DNA of 64,000 bases, from positions 2,914,001 through 2,978,000 of the forward strand of contig NC_003279.8 in the NCBI RefSeq assembly GCF_000002985.6, given 5' to 3'. Below the pieces are notes generated by a model. It worked only from the letters and a program-made list of their open reading frames with translations, did not search any database and was not told the origin of the DNA. The position numbers were made by a program, and so were the translations under genes. How positions within the stretch are numbered: the stretch's first letter is position 1; each line of letters begins with the position of its first letter. Shown piece after piece: positions 33,240 through 45,409 of this stretch. This DNA is from Caenorhabditis elegans (Eukaryota > Nematoda > Chromadorea > Rhabditida > Rhabditidae).

Positions 33240-34320
33240 ATTCAAATGCAAAAAACTTTCCGCCGGTATACGGTCTCGACACGACAATTTGTTTAATCAA
33301 ATTTAAAAAAAAATCACGTGGTGTCAGAGTGTCCCATTTCGGTTTGATCTACGTAGATCTGCAAAAAATGCAGGAGTTGAGACGCAGGTTTTTTAACTAA
33401 TTTTGCATGGTTAAGAACGTTCTGACGACACATGTTTTGTGCAAAAAAATCCTGCAGTTTTTGTAGATCAAACCGTGATGGGACAGCCTTACACCACGTG
33501 TAAATGCGAATAGGTATGCGCCTTTAAAGAGCACTGTAAATTTTAACTTCGCGTTTTTTTTCGGAATCTGAGTAGATTTTCATAGTTTTCCGTCGAATTT
33601 TTCATTGTTTGAAATTTTTCGAAAACTTTATTTTTGGAAAAACTAGAGAAACTAAATCGTGAAAACAATAAATGTCTAATAAAAAAACGGAAACGGGAGA
33701 AAATCGGGAGAAAAAAAAAATATTTTAGGCGCAAAATCGCAATTTTTCGCGTCTAGATAATAATTTTCTCTGTATTCTTTGATAATTCTTTGATTTAAAA
33801 ATTTTAAGAAGAATTGATACTCGATACAAATAAAATTTTAAAAAATTAATTATAATTTAAATAAAAAATTTCAAAAAAAAAGATATTACCCAGAGGTGGT
33901 ATTTCATGATTTTACGTCAAAATTACGGTACCAGGTCTCGACACGACAGAATTTTGTTGTATACAAAAATGCGCGCGCTTTTCAAAAAAAATTGAAAAGT
34001 CGAACAACTAAAAAAATATTCCTCACCAACGATAGTTTGATATTACAGTACTCTTTAAAGGCGCACGCCTTTTTTCATTTAACAAACTTTTGTCGTGTCG
34101 AGACCGGGTTTTCGCGACAAAATCTGAAAAATTTCGCGTCTGGATAATAATTTTTTTTAGAAAAAAAGATACGAATATTAAAAATCGATACAAATTTCAC
34201 GAATTCGATATTTTTTTGGAAAGTTAAAAAAAAAACGGGACTTTTTCGATACAAATGGAGAGAAATTTCAACAGAAAAATTTAACCAAATTTTGTCGTAT
34301 CGAGACCGAGATAAAAAAGT
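33240..34320. repeat. GGTCTCGACACGACA / TTTAAAGGCGCA dispersed repeats
   Basis: Four or five occurrences of CGGTCTCGACACGACAA in both orientations with ACAGTACTCTTTAAAGGCGC nearby. A compact inverted copy lies at 43100-43735. No gene seen in 32938-34428. Confidence 0.7.
33315..33500. mobile_element. CACGTGG palindromic MITE, copy 1
   Basis: Starts CACGTGGTGTCAGAGTGTCC, ends CAGCCTTACACCACGTG; contains TTTGATCTACGTAGATC and the inverse GTAGATCAAACCGTGATGGG. Other copies: 37988-38164, 38468-38653, 38848-39033, 48945-49130; half a copy at 32670-32706 abuts cogc-3 exon 14. Confidence 0.85.
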
Positions 34321-34349
34321 AAAATTTCGCGTCTGGGCAATATCTAGTT

Positions 34350-34378
34350 TTATCATCACCATTAACTTGTTTATATAG
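34350..34378 (+). promoter_or_regulatory. TATA-like box and GATA site of His-rich gene copy 2
   Basis: TTATCA (34350-34355, TGATAA on the other strand) precedes TTATATAG (34371-34378), about 50 bp before the ATG. This is the same order of elements as in the two amphipathic-peptide genes. Confidence 0.45.
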
Positions 34379-34428
34379 CAAGCATAATAATCACTTCTGC
34401 CAGCAAAAGAAAATAACACTCCGAGAAC

Positions 34429-34692
34429 ATGATTCCCCAACTTATCCTCTCCATCCTTCTACTGCTTCCTTTTCCCACATTCCAACAAGAAAACTATCAG
34501 GAAATTAGTATATTTCCACCTTCGACCTGGCATCAACACGTACATGATCCATACCACGTGTATTACAATGGGAATCATCATAATGGAGGACGAGTGATCG
34601 ACCATAGGAATGATCAAGTAAGAACCAGTCATGGTCATTTTCATACTTGTGAAGGATGGACTTGTCATTCGGATTTTACAAACAGAAAATAA
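34429..34692 (+). CDS. His-rich small secreted protein, copy 2
   Basis: Single-exon gene of 87 aa in the gap between cogc-3 and the neurexin-like gene. An N-terminal signal peptide (MIPQLILSILLLLPFPTFQQ) is followed by HVHDPYHVYYNGNHHNGGRV, then a DHRN turn, SHGHFHTCEGWTCHS and a short DFTNRK tail. The block from PYH to TCHS aligns without gaps larger than a few residues to the antisense gene at 31458-31691, so both frames are likely real. A TATA-like TTATATAG lies 51-58 bp upstream (34371-34378), with TTATCA (a GATA site on the minus strand) at 34350. AATAAA overlaps the stop and recurs at 34732. Function is unknown; a secreted or metal-binding role is only suggested by the composition. Confidence 0.75.
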   Translation: MIPQLILSILLLLPFPTFQQENYQEISIFPPSTWHQHVHDPYHVYYNGNHHNGGRVIDHRNDQVRTSHGHFHTCEGWTCHSDFTNRK

Positions 34693-34799
34693 ATAATCTT
34701 TTGGTTTTTGGCTTTTTTTCTTATTGTCCTCAATAAACTCCGAAATTTGGTTTCGCAAAAGCATATCGTAATCTCTCAAAATTTCTTAAAGGCGCTCGG

Positions 34800-35974
34800 A
34801 TTTATTCAGATGGGTCTCAGCGCCCAAAAATTGTATTGCTAAACACTTTTTGCCTCGTTTATTTTCCTTGAATTTTCCAATGAAAATACTTGGTTTTTAA
34901 CGAATTTTGTAGTCTTTTCTTTTAAATTTTTACTGACTTTTTTTTTGCAATAAAAATGTTGCTTTTGGATAACAATTTTTTTGATAAAAATTTCAAAAAT
35001 TCGATATTTTTAAATGGTGCCAGGTCTCGGCACGACAGAATTTTTTACATACAAAAATTGTCAAATTTTTAAATTCGAGACAGCAAATACGCTCTGTTGA
35101 ACAGTGCGCCGTGTCGCAGCCCCTTTTCTCACATTTCTTTCCAATCTAAATATTACGGGAACACTAAATTAAGAGAATGCGTATTGAACAACCTATTTGA
35201 CGCGCAAAATATCTCGTAGCGAAAACTACAGTAATTCTTTAAATGAAGCTCGTGTGGATTTACGGAAATCATTTATTAATCGATTAAAATTCGACAAAAA
35301 AAATTACAGAATAATACAAAGAAACGAAGGAAAATGGAATAGAAACTCGTGTCGAAAATCGAGCCCGTAAATCGGCACAAGCGCTACAGTAGTCTCATTT
35401 AAAAGATTACTGTAGGTTTCGCTACGAGATATTTTGCGCATCAAATATGTTGTGCAATACGCATTCTCAGAGTTTGTGTTACTTCAATAGTGCATGAAAA
35501 ATATAAAATAACAAAGAAAATTTCATACTTGGCCGCGAAGACTCGGTGGACTAGTTTTTTAACACACGATATTCTCTTCCATTGTTTGAGAAACTTTTTA
35601 AAAAATCAATTTATTATGTGAAGGAAAGAATTTTGCAGTATAACATATAACAATCAAAAAACCCGTAGCGGAACTCTTAAAACATTTTGAATAGAAACAA
35701 TTTGGTAGAAGGGGGGCTGGAATTAAGGCAAACGGAGCTAGAAAAGGAAAGCATTTTGGCACACACTGAGAATAAAATGAGATATTTTGGCACCACGTGG
35801 CCTAGAAATCTTCCTAGGGCACGTGAAAGAAATGTATCCGGGGTGAAGATAGGGGGGAGTACAACCGGTCCGTAACAACTTTTTTTGAGGATCAATTAGA
35901 AAAAAAACAAGGAGGCGAAGAGGTCTCAGAGGCCACAGGGAAATATGAATTCGCGGGACCCAGATCTACGGAGC
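34800..35974. other. Intergenic stretch between the His-rich gene and the neurexin-like gene
   Basis: No gene recognised. It holds an inverted repeat at about 35172-35470 (GAATGCGTATTGAACAAC and its inverse, with ATTTTGCGCGTCAA motifs), another GGTCTCGGCACGACA piece near 35025, and presumably the 3' UTR of the minus-strand gene. A minus-strand AATAAA is at 35610-35615. Confidence 0.6.
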
Positions 35975-38900
35975 CTAATCATCATTCACCGCAACTAGAG
36001 GAGCATGTGACGTGTCATGAGGTCTTGACGGTGTCTGATCAGATATTGTTGAGTGGGATCTTTTCACAATTGCCGCTTCTGCTGGTTGATCAATTGAGGG
36101 GACTAGGATTGACACCATCTGCAAGGAATTTAAATAAATTATGGTCTTTTCAAGCCACGCCCATATAATGGTCATTTCCAATCAAAAATTAACTTACAGA
36201 TTCCCGATAAATCTTGACTCTATGTGATGGAATATCTCGATACGCCTGTAAATCTGTATCATCCGTCCCAATGGATCCATCGTCATCAATCGATATTCCA
36301 CCGATACTGTCTCTTCGCATTTTGACAGGAGCATAGTCTGGACTGTCACGAATGATTGTTCGTTGGGATCCAGTGTCGGTACGACGCATAGCACGTGGTC
36401 GCAGCACACACCAGTAACATACGATACACATTAGGATGAAGAGGCATAGGAGGATGGTTAGGAAGAGGGAATACAGAATCCATCGTCCAGATACTGCAAA
36501 AAAATAATTATATAGTTTGTAGTTTGTGGTTTGTAGTTTGTATTTTCTAGTGTTAAACTCTAAATTTGTAGTTCCGAGATGTTGATTGTTATATTACGCC
36601 TGTATTTAAAGGGTTTAGTTTTTATAGTCCGTAGTTTGTAGTTTGCAATTTGTAAATTGTAGTTTGTAGTTTGTAGTTTATAGTTTGTAGTGTGTAGTTT
36701 GCGGTTTGTGGTTTGTAGTGTTAAATTCTAAGTTTGTTGTTCAGAGTTTATTGATTGCAGTGTTACGACTATTTATAAAGGGTTTACTGTGTTTTTTTTA
36801 GTCTGTGGTTTGTAGTTGGAGATTTGTAGTTTGTAGTTTATAGTCTATACTCTGTAGTTTGTAGCCAATAGTTTGTAGTTTTTAGTCTATAGTTCGTAGT
36901 TCAACTAGCGTAGCTTAAGCACCTTCGCCTTTATTGACCTCTTCGCCTATATTGTGCAGATTGTAGTTTACACATTTTCTAGTTTGTAGTTTGTAGTTTG
37001 TAGTTTGTAGTTTGTAGTTTGTGATTTGTAGTTTGTGGTTTGTAGTTTATAACTCATAGCTTATACTATTTAGGCCACAGTGTTGTATGTAGTTCACAAC
37101 CACATTTCCACAAAAGTCCCCGGTATTATTTCTATTTCGTAGTTTGTAGTTTGTAGTTTTATTGTAGTTTGTAGATTCCAGTTTAACATCCGACTTACAC
37201 AATTGCTCCGGCTCAATAATATCGGCGGTGAAATCGACAACTTCCCCGTGCGGCGATGATTCCAAAACCGGCGCCGCTTCAGAATCGGTGACGTAGGCAG
37301 GTTTTTCCCAAAGAGAATCATCGAGAATTCCAGTTTTCGATAGATCTGGAGCCCGGATTTGATATGGAAGAAGCTGGGAGTGAAGATCAACTTGATGAAT
37401 CACATTTGACGGATGACTGATCGCGAAGTGCTCGTCATATTCATAGGATAATCCAAGGTCTAAAAATAAAAATTTTGAAGTGTCATGGAAGAGAAGTGGC
37501 CTAGAACTCAACTTACCATGCACAATAACTGAGCTCCACTCGTCTTCTGTCTCCGCTGCTGTCACTGAAACATTGTTTAATACCAGCTTTCCAATATCTG
37601 ACACAACAGTATGGAATCCATCAATCTGAAAAATTTGGAGATTTTATTGAAAATATAGAAAATTTCCTTACATATAAATCGTATTTCTTTGCGGAATGCC
37701 GAGTTCCCATTGGAGTACGCCGTTGGAGTTGAAGCAAGTGGACACGGTCATCGAGAAGGTTTAGCTGGCCTAAAAAATGATGGTTTGGAGGACTAGTTTT
37801 TGGGGATGGAAGAGAAAAGCGCCGAGCTAAACAACGCGCGTTTGGGGTAGAACCTATCAACGGAGCGTCGTTTAAACTTACGAGAAGCTGTATCCTGTCC
37901 GTGAAGTTGCACATTAACCGTTCCATCAGTCTCCAGGTTGATGTTGAATCTGAAATATTTCCCTTTTTCTCAAAACACAGTTTTTTCCACGTGGTGGCAG
38001 GCTGTCTCATTACAGTTTGATCTACAAAAAATGCGGTAATATTTTTCTAGAACAAATGTGACGTCAGCACGCTCTTAACCATGCGAAGTCAGGTGAGATG
38101 TCTGGGTCTCAACTCCCGCATTTTTTGGAGATCAAACCGAAATAAGACATTCTGACTCCACGTGTTTTTTTAGAAACTTACAAAGTTTCCCGATGAGAAT
38201 TAAATTCCACAATCCTTTGCGCTTGGTTGATTTGTTTGGGAAGAGCAAATTTCAACCAAACTTTGCTCAAAATTGCTTTGGTATTCTGGATATCAAGAAC
38301 AATTTGATTTTCTGACAGGAATGCTGTGGAGAGGGCAACTGGTGTGTCTGGAAAATTTGGTGAATTTTTAAAATTTGCGCGTAAAATACGATGTATTGGG
38401 GGTATGGCTCTACGTACCTAATGCATCAAATATGACGCGCAATTATTAAGTAGGCATTTTGTGGTAGCACGTGGTGTCAGAGTGCCTCATTTCGGTTTGA
38501 TCTACGTAGATCTACAAAAAATGAGGGAAAAGAGGCGCAGAGTTCTCAACTGATTTTGCATGGTTAAGAACGTGATGACGTCACATTTTTTGGGCGAAAA
38601 ATTCCCGCAATTTTTGTAGATCAAACCGTGATGGGACAGCCTGGCCCCACGTGTATCATAACTTGCGCGTAAAATATGATGTACAGAGCTTTCAGTACTA
38701 TAGACTGAATACACCAAATTCGACGCGCAAATTTTGAAGTCTTCACTCAATTTTGCCAATTTTCAGGTTATCGTTAATTAAAAAAAAGTATTTTTATTTG
38801 AAATTTATATAAATTTAATGCTTAAATTTGAGAAAACAATTGCGCGTACACGTTGGGCCAGGCTGTCCCATTACGGTTTGATCTACCAAAAATGCGGGAT

Positions 38901-41900
38901 TTTTTTGCCCAAAAAATGTGACGTCAGCACGTTCTTAATCATGCAAAATCAGTCGAGAACTTTGCGTCTTTTCTCCCGCGTTTTTGTGGATCTATGTAGA
39001 TCAAGTTGAAATGAGACATTCCGACACCTCGTGCGACGACTTACCAATTGAACCATATTTTCCGCGCGAATTCCTTACCTCTCTCCCTATTACAAGTCCC
39101 CTCTGATGTGTTAAACTGCAGCTCATCTGCACAATCACAAATCATTGCAGAGTCCTGCAGCGGAGCTCTTGATCTACACCTTGTACCTTCCGAACACGCG
39201 GGAATACAACTCTGGCAGTACTTTCGAACCGCAAACGCATTCGAATCATCTGGCTCATTGAGCATCGCCTGCTTCTGAACTTCAAACATCTCGGAAACAT
39301 CCGTTTTGCTGCCTCGAACGAACACATCCTTGATGCATCCTCGGAGCACTGGAGCTTTCTCTCTAGTATTCTCGAAATATTTCTGCTCAGCGTCGGCTTT
39401 GTACAATCCTCGTCGTTTCTTTTCGTGCCAGGTTCCACCGATAAAAAGTCCAGCACCACCGGAAATCTGGGGAATCGCGTAAACTTCCGCAAGGCTTATA
39501 TTCGACAACTGCTGGAGACGGCATACAGATGAATCCACAGCCAAATGAATCTCATCTCCACCACCCCAGAGAATCGTCTGGATCCATTGATCCTTTCCAA
39601 AACCTTCAGAACTTCTAATCGAACAGCTCGAGCACTCCTCATCGTCAGTATGTTTACAAAAAACTGCTGATATAGTATCATAGTGATAATAAACTTGAAG
39701 TCTACCCTTTCCATGGAAATTCTGCCAATAACCGAAAAAGATCAGACCAACGTCGGAATCTGATTTGAAACTTGTGGAGATTGCTGGAATTGCAGCACCA
39801 TTTGAATCAATATCAAATGCATTATCGATATGAATGAATGATAATCGATCTACATCACGTCGCAAGTTATACGAATTTTCATCTTCCTCATCACATTTAC
39901 TAAGTCCATCGAATGTTCCACTCAGCTTTGGGCATCCACATCCAACACACATGGTTCGTGTGCTCACGGTTCTGAAAAATTGTTTTTTTTTGCTTTAAGG
40001 AGAATTCGCATCGATTTTTTGTTGACACGAGTTGCTCAATACTTTCAAGCTCACGAAAAGCTTTCGAAAAAAATACCCTCGAAATATTTGAAGCTTCTCC
40101 GTTTTTTTTTGTGATCTCCTGAGAAACGGCTCTGCATATTTTCAGGCCTTTTTTAGGTAGTGTATTTAAAAACGTGGCTTTTCAAGGCCTGAGTCTGACT
40201 TAGGGGTGGTCGGAAAACAATTTTTCCGGCAAATCGGCGAATTTCCGGAATTAAATTGTCCTGCAAACTGGCAAACCGGAAAATTGCCGGAATTTAAAAT
40301 CGCCTGCAAACTGGCAAATTGCCGGAAATTAAACTTTCCGGCAAGTCGGCAAACCCGAAAACTGCCGGAATTGAAAATCTCCTGCAAACCGGGAATTTGC
40401 CGGAAATGAAGATTTCTGGCAAATTAAATTTTCCGGCAAATCGGCACACCGGCAGTTGACCGAATTTGAAAAATTCCCGCAAATCGGCAAACCGGAAAAA
40501 TGTCGGAAAATAAATTTTCCGGCAAATCGGCAAACCGAAAAATTGCCGGAATTGAAAATTTCCGGCAAATCGGCAAATTGCCGGAAATAAAATTTTCCGG
40601 CAAACCGACAATTTGCCGGAATTACAAATAGCCGGAAATCAAATTTTCCGGCAAACCGGCAATTCGCCGATTTGCCGAATTTGACGATAAATCATTTAAT
40701 AAAAATTCTGTTTTTTATAAGCGGACCTAAATTTTCCCGAAATTTCTGTTTAACTTGCCAAGGATATTGAATAACTTTCTTGGAAAAGTTAAAACAATTT
40801 TAAGAAGCATATTTCAATGCGAAAAAACTCACTCCTGCAGTCTTTTCTGTGGTTTGTCAAAACTGTACATACAATCGTCATTGGTGTCTGTTGGATCGAT
40901 AAGTTGGATGTTTCCGTTAACTGAGATACTCAGTGTAATTGTTCTGGAAGGAAAAAGTCTAAAAATTACATTAAAAATTTTTTAAAAGAACTCAAAACTA
41001 AATATAACTATTGAAAACTTTTGTTTAAATTTTTAAAACCAAATCTCACCGTCCATCGATGTTAAAATACCTAAATCGAGTTGAAAACCCAAGATAATTA
41101 AATTGTATACTCAAAATTTGACGGCAATTTCAAAAAAATTAGTTTCCAGCCGCTTGGCAAGTCGGTCAAATTTCAAATTTTAACTAATTTTAGGCCATTT
41201 TTTGAGCCATCATAACTTTTTTTTGAGATGTTTTCAAGAAGTTACATTTAATTTTTAACAGTTACAATTGATCCCTAAACTCATTTTCTAAAATTTCCAA
41301 TTCAAATATTTTAATCTTTCAAAAACTCACTTATCGGTATCATCACTAATCGATTTACCCAGTTCAATCTCCGGAAAATCATCAATTTTCAAGAAATGAC
41401 TATCCGGTTGGTTATGCTTCACAATTGCAGTATGCCATGTGGCATCTGATAAATGTGTAACTGCAACAGGAGCATTCCCATCTGCTCGAATGAAAAAGTC
41501 GTTCTCAAGTCGAACTTCTGAAGTAGTATCACCGCATCGAAGTGTGAAAAGTGTCTGATTTGTGATGTCAGTCTTGAAAGAAAACGCATAGCTCCACTCC
41601 AAATTCGCCTCCAAATCAACTTCGAATTTGCCGCGAACAAGGCATTCGGGTTGAGGGATGTGTTTGCATAAAAGTCGAGTTGTAGTTACTGTCGGATTGG
41701 ATTCGTTGTCATCTTCATCAGGAATCAAGTGACGAACTCCTGCGAATGTTTCGTCGAATAGAAAGTCTTGACGTTCATCTAGAAAATTAACTTTTTTTGG
41801 TAAATTCCAACTTATTTATATTTCCACAATTTTCTACAGAAATTTTGACGTTAAAAAATGGATACGTCAGTGTAAATGCGCTCTATTGTACAAAAAGCAT

Positions 41901-43867
41901 AACCCGGTTGAAACAAGTTTTGATAAAAAAGGTTTTCCTCAAATTAGAGAATTTTTTGGTCACTTTGTTTTTCAAATTTTAAAAAATTAGGGGAGCATTT
42001 TCGAGAATAATTTGCAAAAATTTGCCTCCCCGCTCACGGGGTTCTGGCCTTCCTCATGAATTTTTCGCGCTCCATTGACAATCGCCTGCCGGACAACGCG
42101 TGGAAAAGTGTCGTGTACTCCACACGGACAAATACATCAGTTTTACAACCAAACACGAGCCGCGACGCGACACGCAACGCGCCGTAAATCTACACAAAAT
42201 CTGTCCGACCCAAAATGGCCTAGTTCGGCAAACTTGCCATTTCGATTTATAAGGGAAGCCAGAATTCCGTGCCCGCTCTGACACAAAAATTCAAATTTTT
42301 TTTGAAAAAGTATTATATATTTTTAATTTATTCTAAAATTCAAACATAAATTAATTGGGAGCATGTCGTCACCGACTACAAAACAAAACAAAAAATTATC
42401 AGTAGAGCGCATTTGCACTGTGGGGTACTTGATGCTTTATAAGTAAGCTTAGCAGCCGACTTTTGTCTAGGACTGCTCTCTGCGCCACTCGGAGCAGCCG
42501 ACAAAATCCAGGTTTCCGCCTTGCGCCTTTAAATCACAAACCTCCGCTATACTCGATCCTTGTAGTCTCATTGAGCAGTGAAACAACTTTAAGGCCTCCT
42601 TTTCCAGCTTCTGGGACATTTTTCCAGGTTACAGTGAGAGTCTGCGTGCAATGAGACCTCCTAACAAGCTCCCGAAGGTGGAATAAATCGAGAACTCTGT
42701 AAATAGTTTTTTAAAAAATATTTTAGGAAGTCTAGATCCCAGATCCAGATGATCCAAAACAAAAAAGACTCACTGAAAATTGACAGATTTCTTTCCCATC
42801 ACTTGATACGAATTTTCGAGTGCCGAGTGGATTTCTGTGAATGCCACGTCATTCTCGAATATACACTTGACATTTGACGGGGCTGACGAGTGACCGGATA
42901 TAGGAAGTACAGAACTTGTTCGGATTCCCGCCAAATAGTGATTATAGCATGAGAAACGGGGTTGAATATCACCTGGAATGAAGAGAAAATTGCATTGATG
43001 CGAAGGGGGTCTAACCTGTGACCTTTTGAGTGTTAACCGGAGCCACTATCTACTGAGCCATGCGGTTATTACCCCATTATCAAGTTTTGTGATTTTTGCA
43101 TACTGTACCCGGTCTCGCCACGACAATTTTTTTGCTACATGTAAACGGGTGTGCGCCTTTAAAGAGTACTGTAGCTTTGAAATTCTGCGGAATTCACGAT
43201 TTAAAATTTATGTGGTTTCATTTTCTTTTTTATAGCCTAAACACATTTTTTCAATTGAAAAATTAACAAAAATTGATGAGCATAAAAAATTTAAAGGCGC
43301 ACATATTTTTGCTTTATCGTGTCGAGACCGGATACCGTATTTTTGGGGCAAAAACGCACCGTCTGGGTAATAATTTTTTTCGATAAAAATTTCAAAAAAA
43401 AACAACGAAGCTTTTTGCAACGAAATTTTTTTGAAGTCGATACTTTTTCGATTAAAAAAAGAAAAGAAAAATCGATAATTTGCCATATAAAAACTAAAAA
43501 AACCTATATTTTTCCAAAAAGAATTCAAAAAAAGTATATATTTTAAGAACATTTATGAAAAAATTATGAAAAATTTCAAAAAATCGGTAATTTTTCTAAA
43601 AAGTTTAAAAAAAAACAATTTTTTGCCGGAAAAGTTTAAAGTTTGCAGCAACGAAAATTTGAAATTACAGTACCCTTTAAAGGCGCACACTTTTTTTCCA
43701 AGCAACAAAAAATGTCGTGGCGAGACCAGGTACCGTAATTTTGGCCGCCTCTACTACCCGGGCCTCACAACGAGTTGCTAAAAAAGCTCACCTTGAACTA
43801 AAACCGCTAACAAATGTAAAATAAGAGCGAAGCGCAGCGGATTGTCCTTCCGCCTCTCGCTGCTCAT
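35975..43867 (-). CDS. Neurexin/CASPR-related single-pass membrane protein with laminin-G domains (candidate bam-2)
   Basis: Thirteen exons read on the minus strand: 43792-43867, 42774-42972, 42542-42696, 41331-41778, 40833-40943, 39079-39971, 38182-38347, 37882-37949, 37672-37769, 37517-37625, 37199-37459, 36198-36493, 35975-36118. All join in frame to 982 aa. Residues 1-25 are a signal peptide. Residues 27-118 resemble the fibrinogen-like region of CASPR ([12 protein letters not shown]). A first laminin-G domain is at about 165-262 and a second at about 320-535, ending in the typical [13 protein letters not shown] Cys-rich EGF-like module follows at about 555-600, then a third laminin-G (about 603-745) and one membrane helix at 841-864. 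The 115-residue cytosolic tail ends VAVNDD, without a classic PDZ ligand. The exact number of LamG units is uncertain. C. elegans BAM-2, a neurexin-like protein that ends axon branches, is the best named match by architecture, but I cannot verify it. Intron 11 carries a TAGTTTG array and several introns carry MITEs. Confidence 0.9.
36505..37190. repeat. TAGTTTG heptamer array in intron 11 of the neurexin-like gene
   Basis: Dozens of 7-base units, TAGTTTG, with perfect runs at 36970-37025. It starts directly at the exon 11 splice donor (37198). The inverse array CAAACTA is at 49995-50420. Confidence 0.85.
37988..38164. mobile_element. CACGTGG palindromic MITE, copy 2 (intron of the neurexin-like gene)
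   Basis: CACGTG at both ends with inverse arms around ATCTACAAAAAATGCGG. Confidence 0.8.
38468..38653. mobile_element. CACGTGG palindromic MITE, copy 3
   Basis: Full element, CACGTGGTGTCAGAGTGCCT to CCTGGCCCCACGTG, inside a larger inverted arrangement of GCGCGTAAAATAYGATGTA. Confidence 0.85.
38848..39033. mobile_element. CACGTGG palindromic MITE, copy 4
   Basis: Same internal arms as copy 3 in opposite orientation; the end hexamers are mutated (CACGTT, CTCGTG). It ends 46 bases from exon 6. Confidence 0.75.
40204..40690. repeat. TTTGCCGG array in intron 5 of the neurexin-like gene
   Basis: Left flank GGGGTGGTCGGAAAACAATT, then repeated CCGGCAAATCGGCAAACCGG. Confidence 0.8.
41041..41250. 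mobile_element. Palindromic MITE family 1, half copy
   Basis: Only the right half (from CTCACCGTCCATCGATGTTA to TTTTCAAGAAGTTACATT) is present. Confidence 0.75.
42043..42270. repeat. Dispersed 200-bp repeat (GTCGCGTCGC type), copy 4
   Basis: Same orientation as 19078-19312; contains GCGACGCGACACGCAACGCG. Intron 3 of the neurexin-like gene. Confidence 0.8.
43005..43078 (-). pseudogene. Possible tRNA-derived relic in intron 1 of the neurexin-like gene
   Basis: On the minus strand TGGCTCAGTAGATAGTGG resembles an A box, and AGGTTAGACC about 30 bases later resembles a decayed B box. The stems do not close well. Confidence 0.3.
43100..43735. mobile_element. Inverted repeat with GGTCTCGCCACGACA ends (intron 1 of the neurexin-like gene)
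   Basis: Left CCCGGTCTCGCCACGACAAT and right TGTCGTGGCGAGACCAGGTA, both followed inward by TTTAAAGGCGCACA-type sequence. It lies 57 bases from exon 1. Confidence 0.75.
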
Positions 43868-44184
43868 TTTTGATGAGCAAGTGAAGAAAAAAAAGTGGGA
43901 GATTTGAAACCTGAAATGGAAGATTTTGAGTGGGGTTTTTGAAAAAAAAAAGAGTATGAACTCAAAAGATAAAAGCAGGGCTCAAGGGAGGAGGAGGGGC
44001 AGATGAAAAGTTTCGATACATATTCCCCCAAATAATCGTGCATTTCCGGGGAGCCAGGAGCATGAACCCTGGAGAGCACGGAAGCGGAACGGAAAAATGG
44101 AAAGAATATGAAGTTGACATGGTGAAGAAGGAATAATGTTCAAAAATTATTAATATTTCAAAATTTCGGAGGAGGTGGAAGCTA

Positions 44185-44975
44185 AGATTGTCCGAGAGGA
44201 GCCCACATTTATTTTTTTAAAAATTTTAAATTTTATTCTGATTCTCCCAGAGGTCTTCAAAATTTAATTTTGATTTTAGGTTTTAAAAAATTTCGATTTA
44301 GTAAATTTATTTCTCAATGAAAACGTTAAAAAATGAGTAAAAATTCGAATAAATTTGAATTTTTTTTTCGATTGTCCGAGAGGAGTTCAAATTAAAATTT
44401 TGATGGAAATTTGAATTTCAGAAAAGTAAGGAGTTTGAAAATTGGTATTTTTGAAGAAAAAAAGTAGAAAAATTAAAAAAATAAATCTAGAAAAGTAAAA
44501 AAAAATTTTCGGGTCTTCCGAGAGGAGTTCAAAAGCAAATTTTGGTGGGAATTCAAATTTCAGATAAGGTAATGTATTTTTAATTTAAACACCTGATATT
44601 TTTGAATAAAAATATTTTCAAAAATTTTCACAAAAATATTTTCAAATTTTTTTCCCAAAAAAATTCTGCACTTTTTTTTGGGACCACCCCACAAAAGGTT
44701 AAGCTTCTCATAAAGTACTAGAATATGTGGGGGGGGGGGGGTTAAATGAAGGGCTTAGTGGTCCTCGTCAGGGGTGGCAAAATGGGCGGGGCGAGGGAAT
44801 GTCACGAAACGTATGTTTAATAAATCATCAGAATCGGAGGAGGGGGACAAAAAAAATGAAACACAAAAAAATATAAAAAGAAATATGGTGGAGAAAGTGT
44901 GGGAAAATAATGGCAGATTTGGAGAGAAAAATATGGAAAAAAATTATTTTGGTTGTCCGAGAGGAGTACAAAACG
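44185..44975. repeat. TGTCCGAGAGGAGTTCAAA dispersed tandem repeat
   Basis: Four clear occurrences (about 44190, 44374, 44513, 44954) with AAATTTTGATGGAAATTC following, separated by AT-rich sequence. Confidence 0.65.
44729..44741 (+). repeat. Mono-G run, 13 G
   Basis: Uninterrupted G13. Poly-G tracts in C. elegans are sites of deletion when the DOG-1/FANCJ helicase is lost. Confidence 0.95.
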
Positions 44976-45409
44976 AAATTTTTAAAAAAATTGTATATCT
45001 AGTCACATTCATATTTTAGAAAATTCTAGGCCACTGAGGTTTTCTAGGTCATAAGTTTTGCCCTGGTGGCCTATAATTTTCAGTGGCAAATTAGAATTTT
45101 AGGCCACAGAAGTGCAATTTGAAAATTTTAGGCCAGTAGAACTAGGCCACCGAAACTTTATTGCTAATTGATTTTTTTTTCAATATTATTTTTGGCATAG
45201 AATTTTTTGCCATGAAAAAAATGCACAGAACAAGAAAAATTTCATATTTTACAGGAACTTCTTTTCGTTTCGAAATTTTTTCTGTTGTATAGAGATGAGT
45301 CATGTGTGCAGGCAATTGAGACGGTTCTCATGTCCTCTTTGAACTTTTGTGTTCGATAAGGAGACAGGGAAAGGAGAAAAAAATAAAGAAATTTCACAAC
45401 GAAAAAAGT

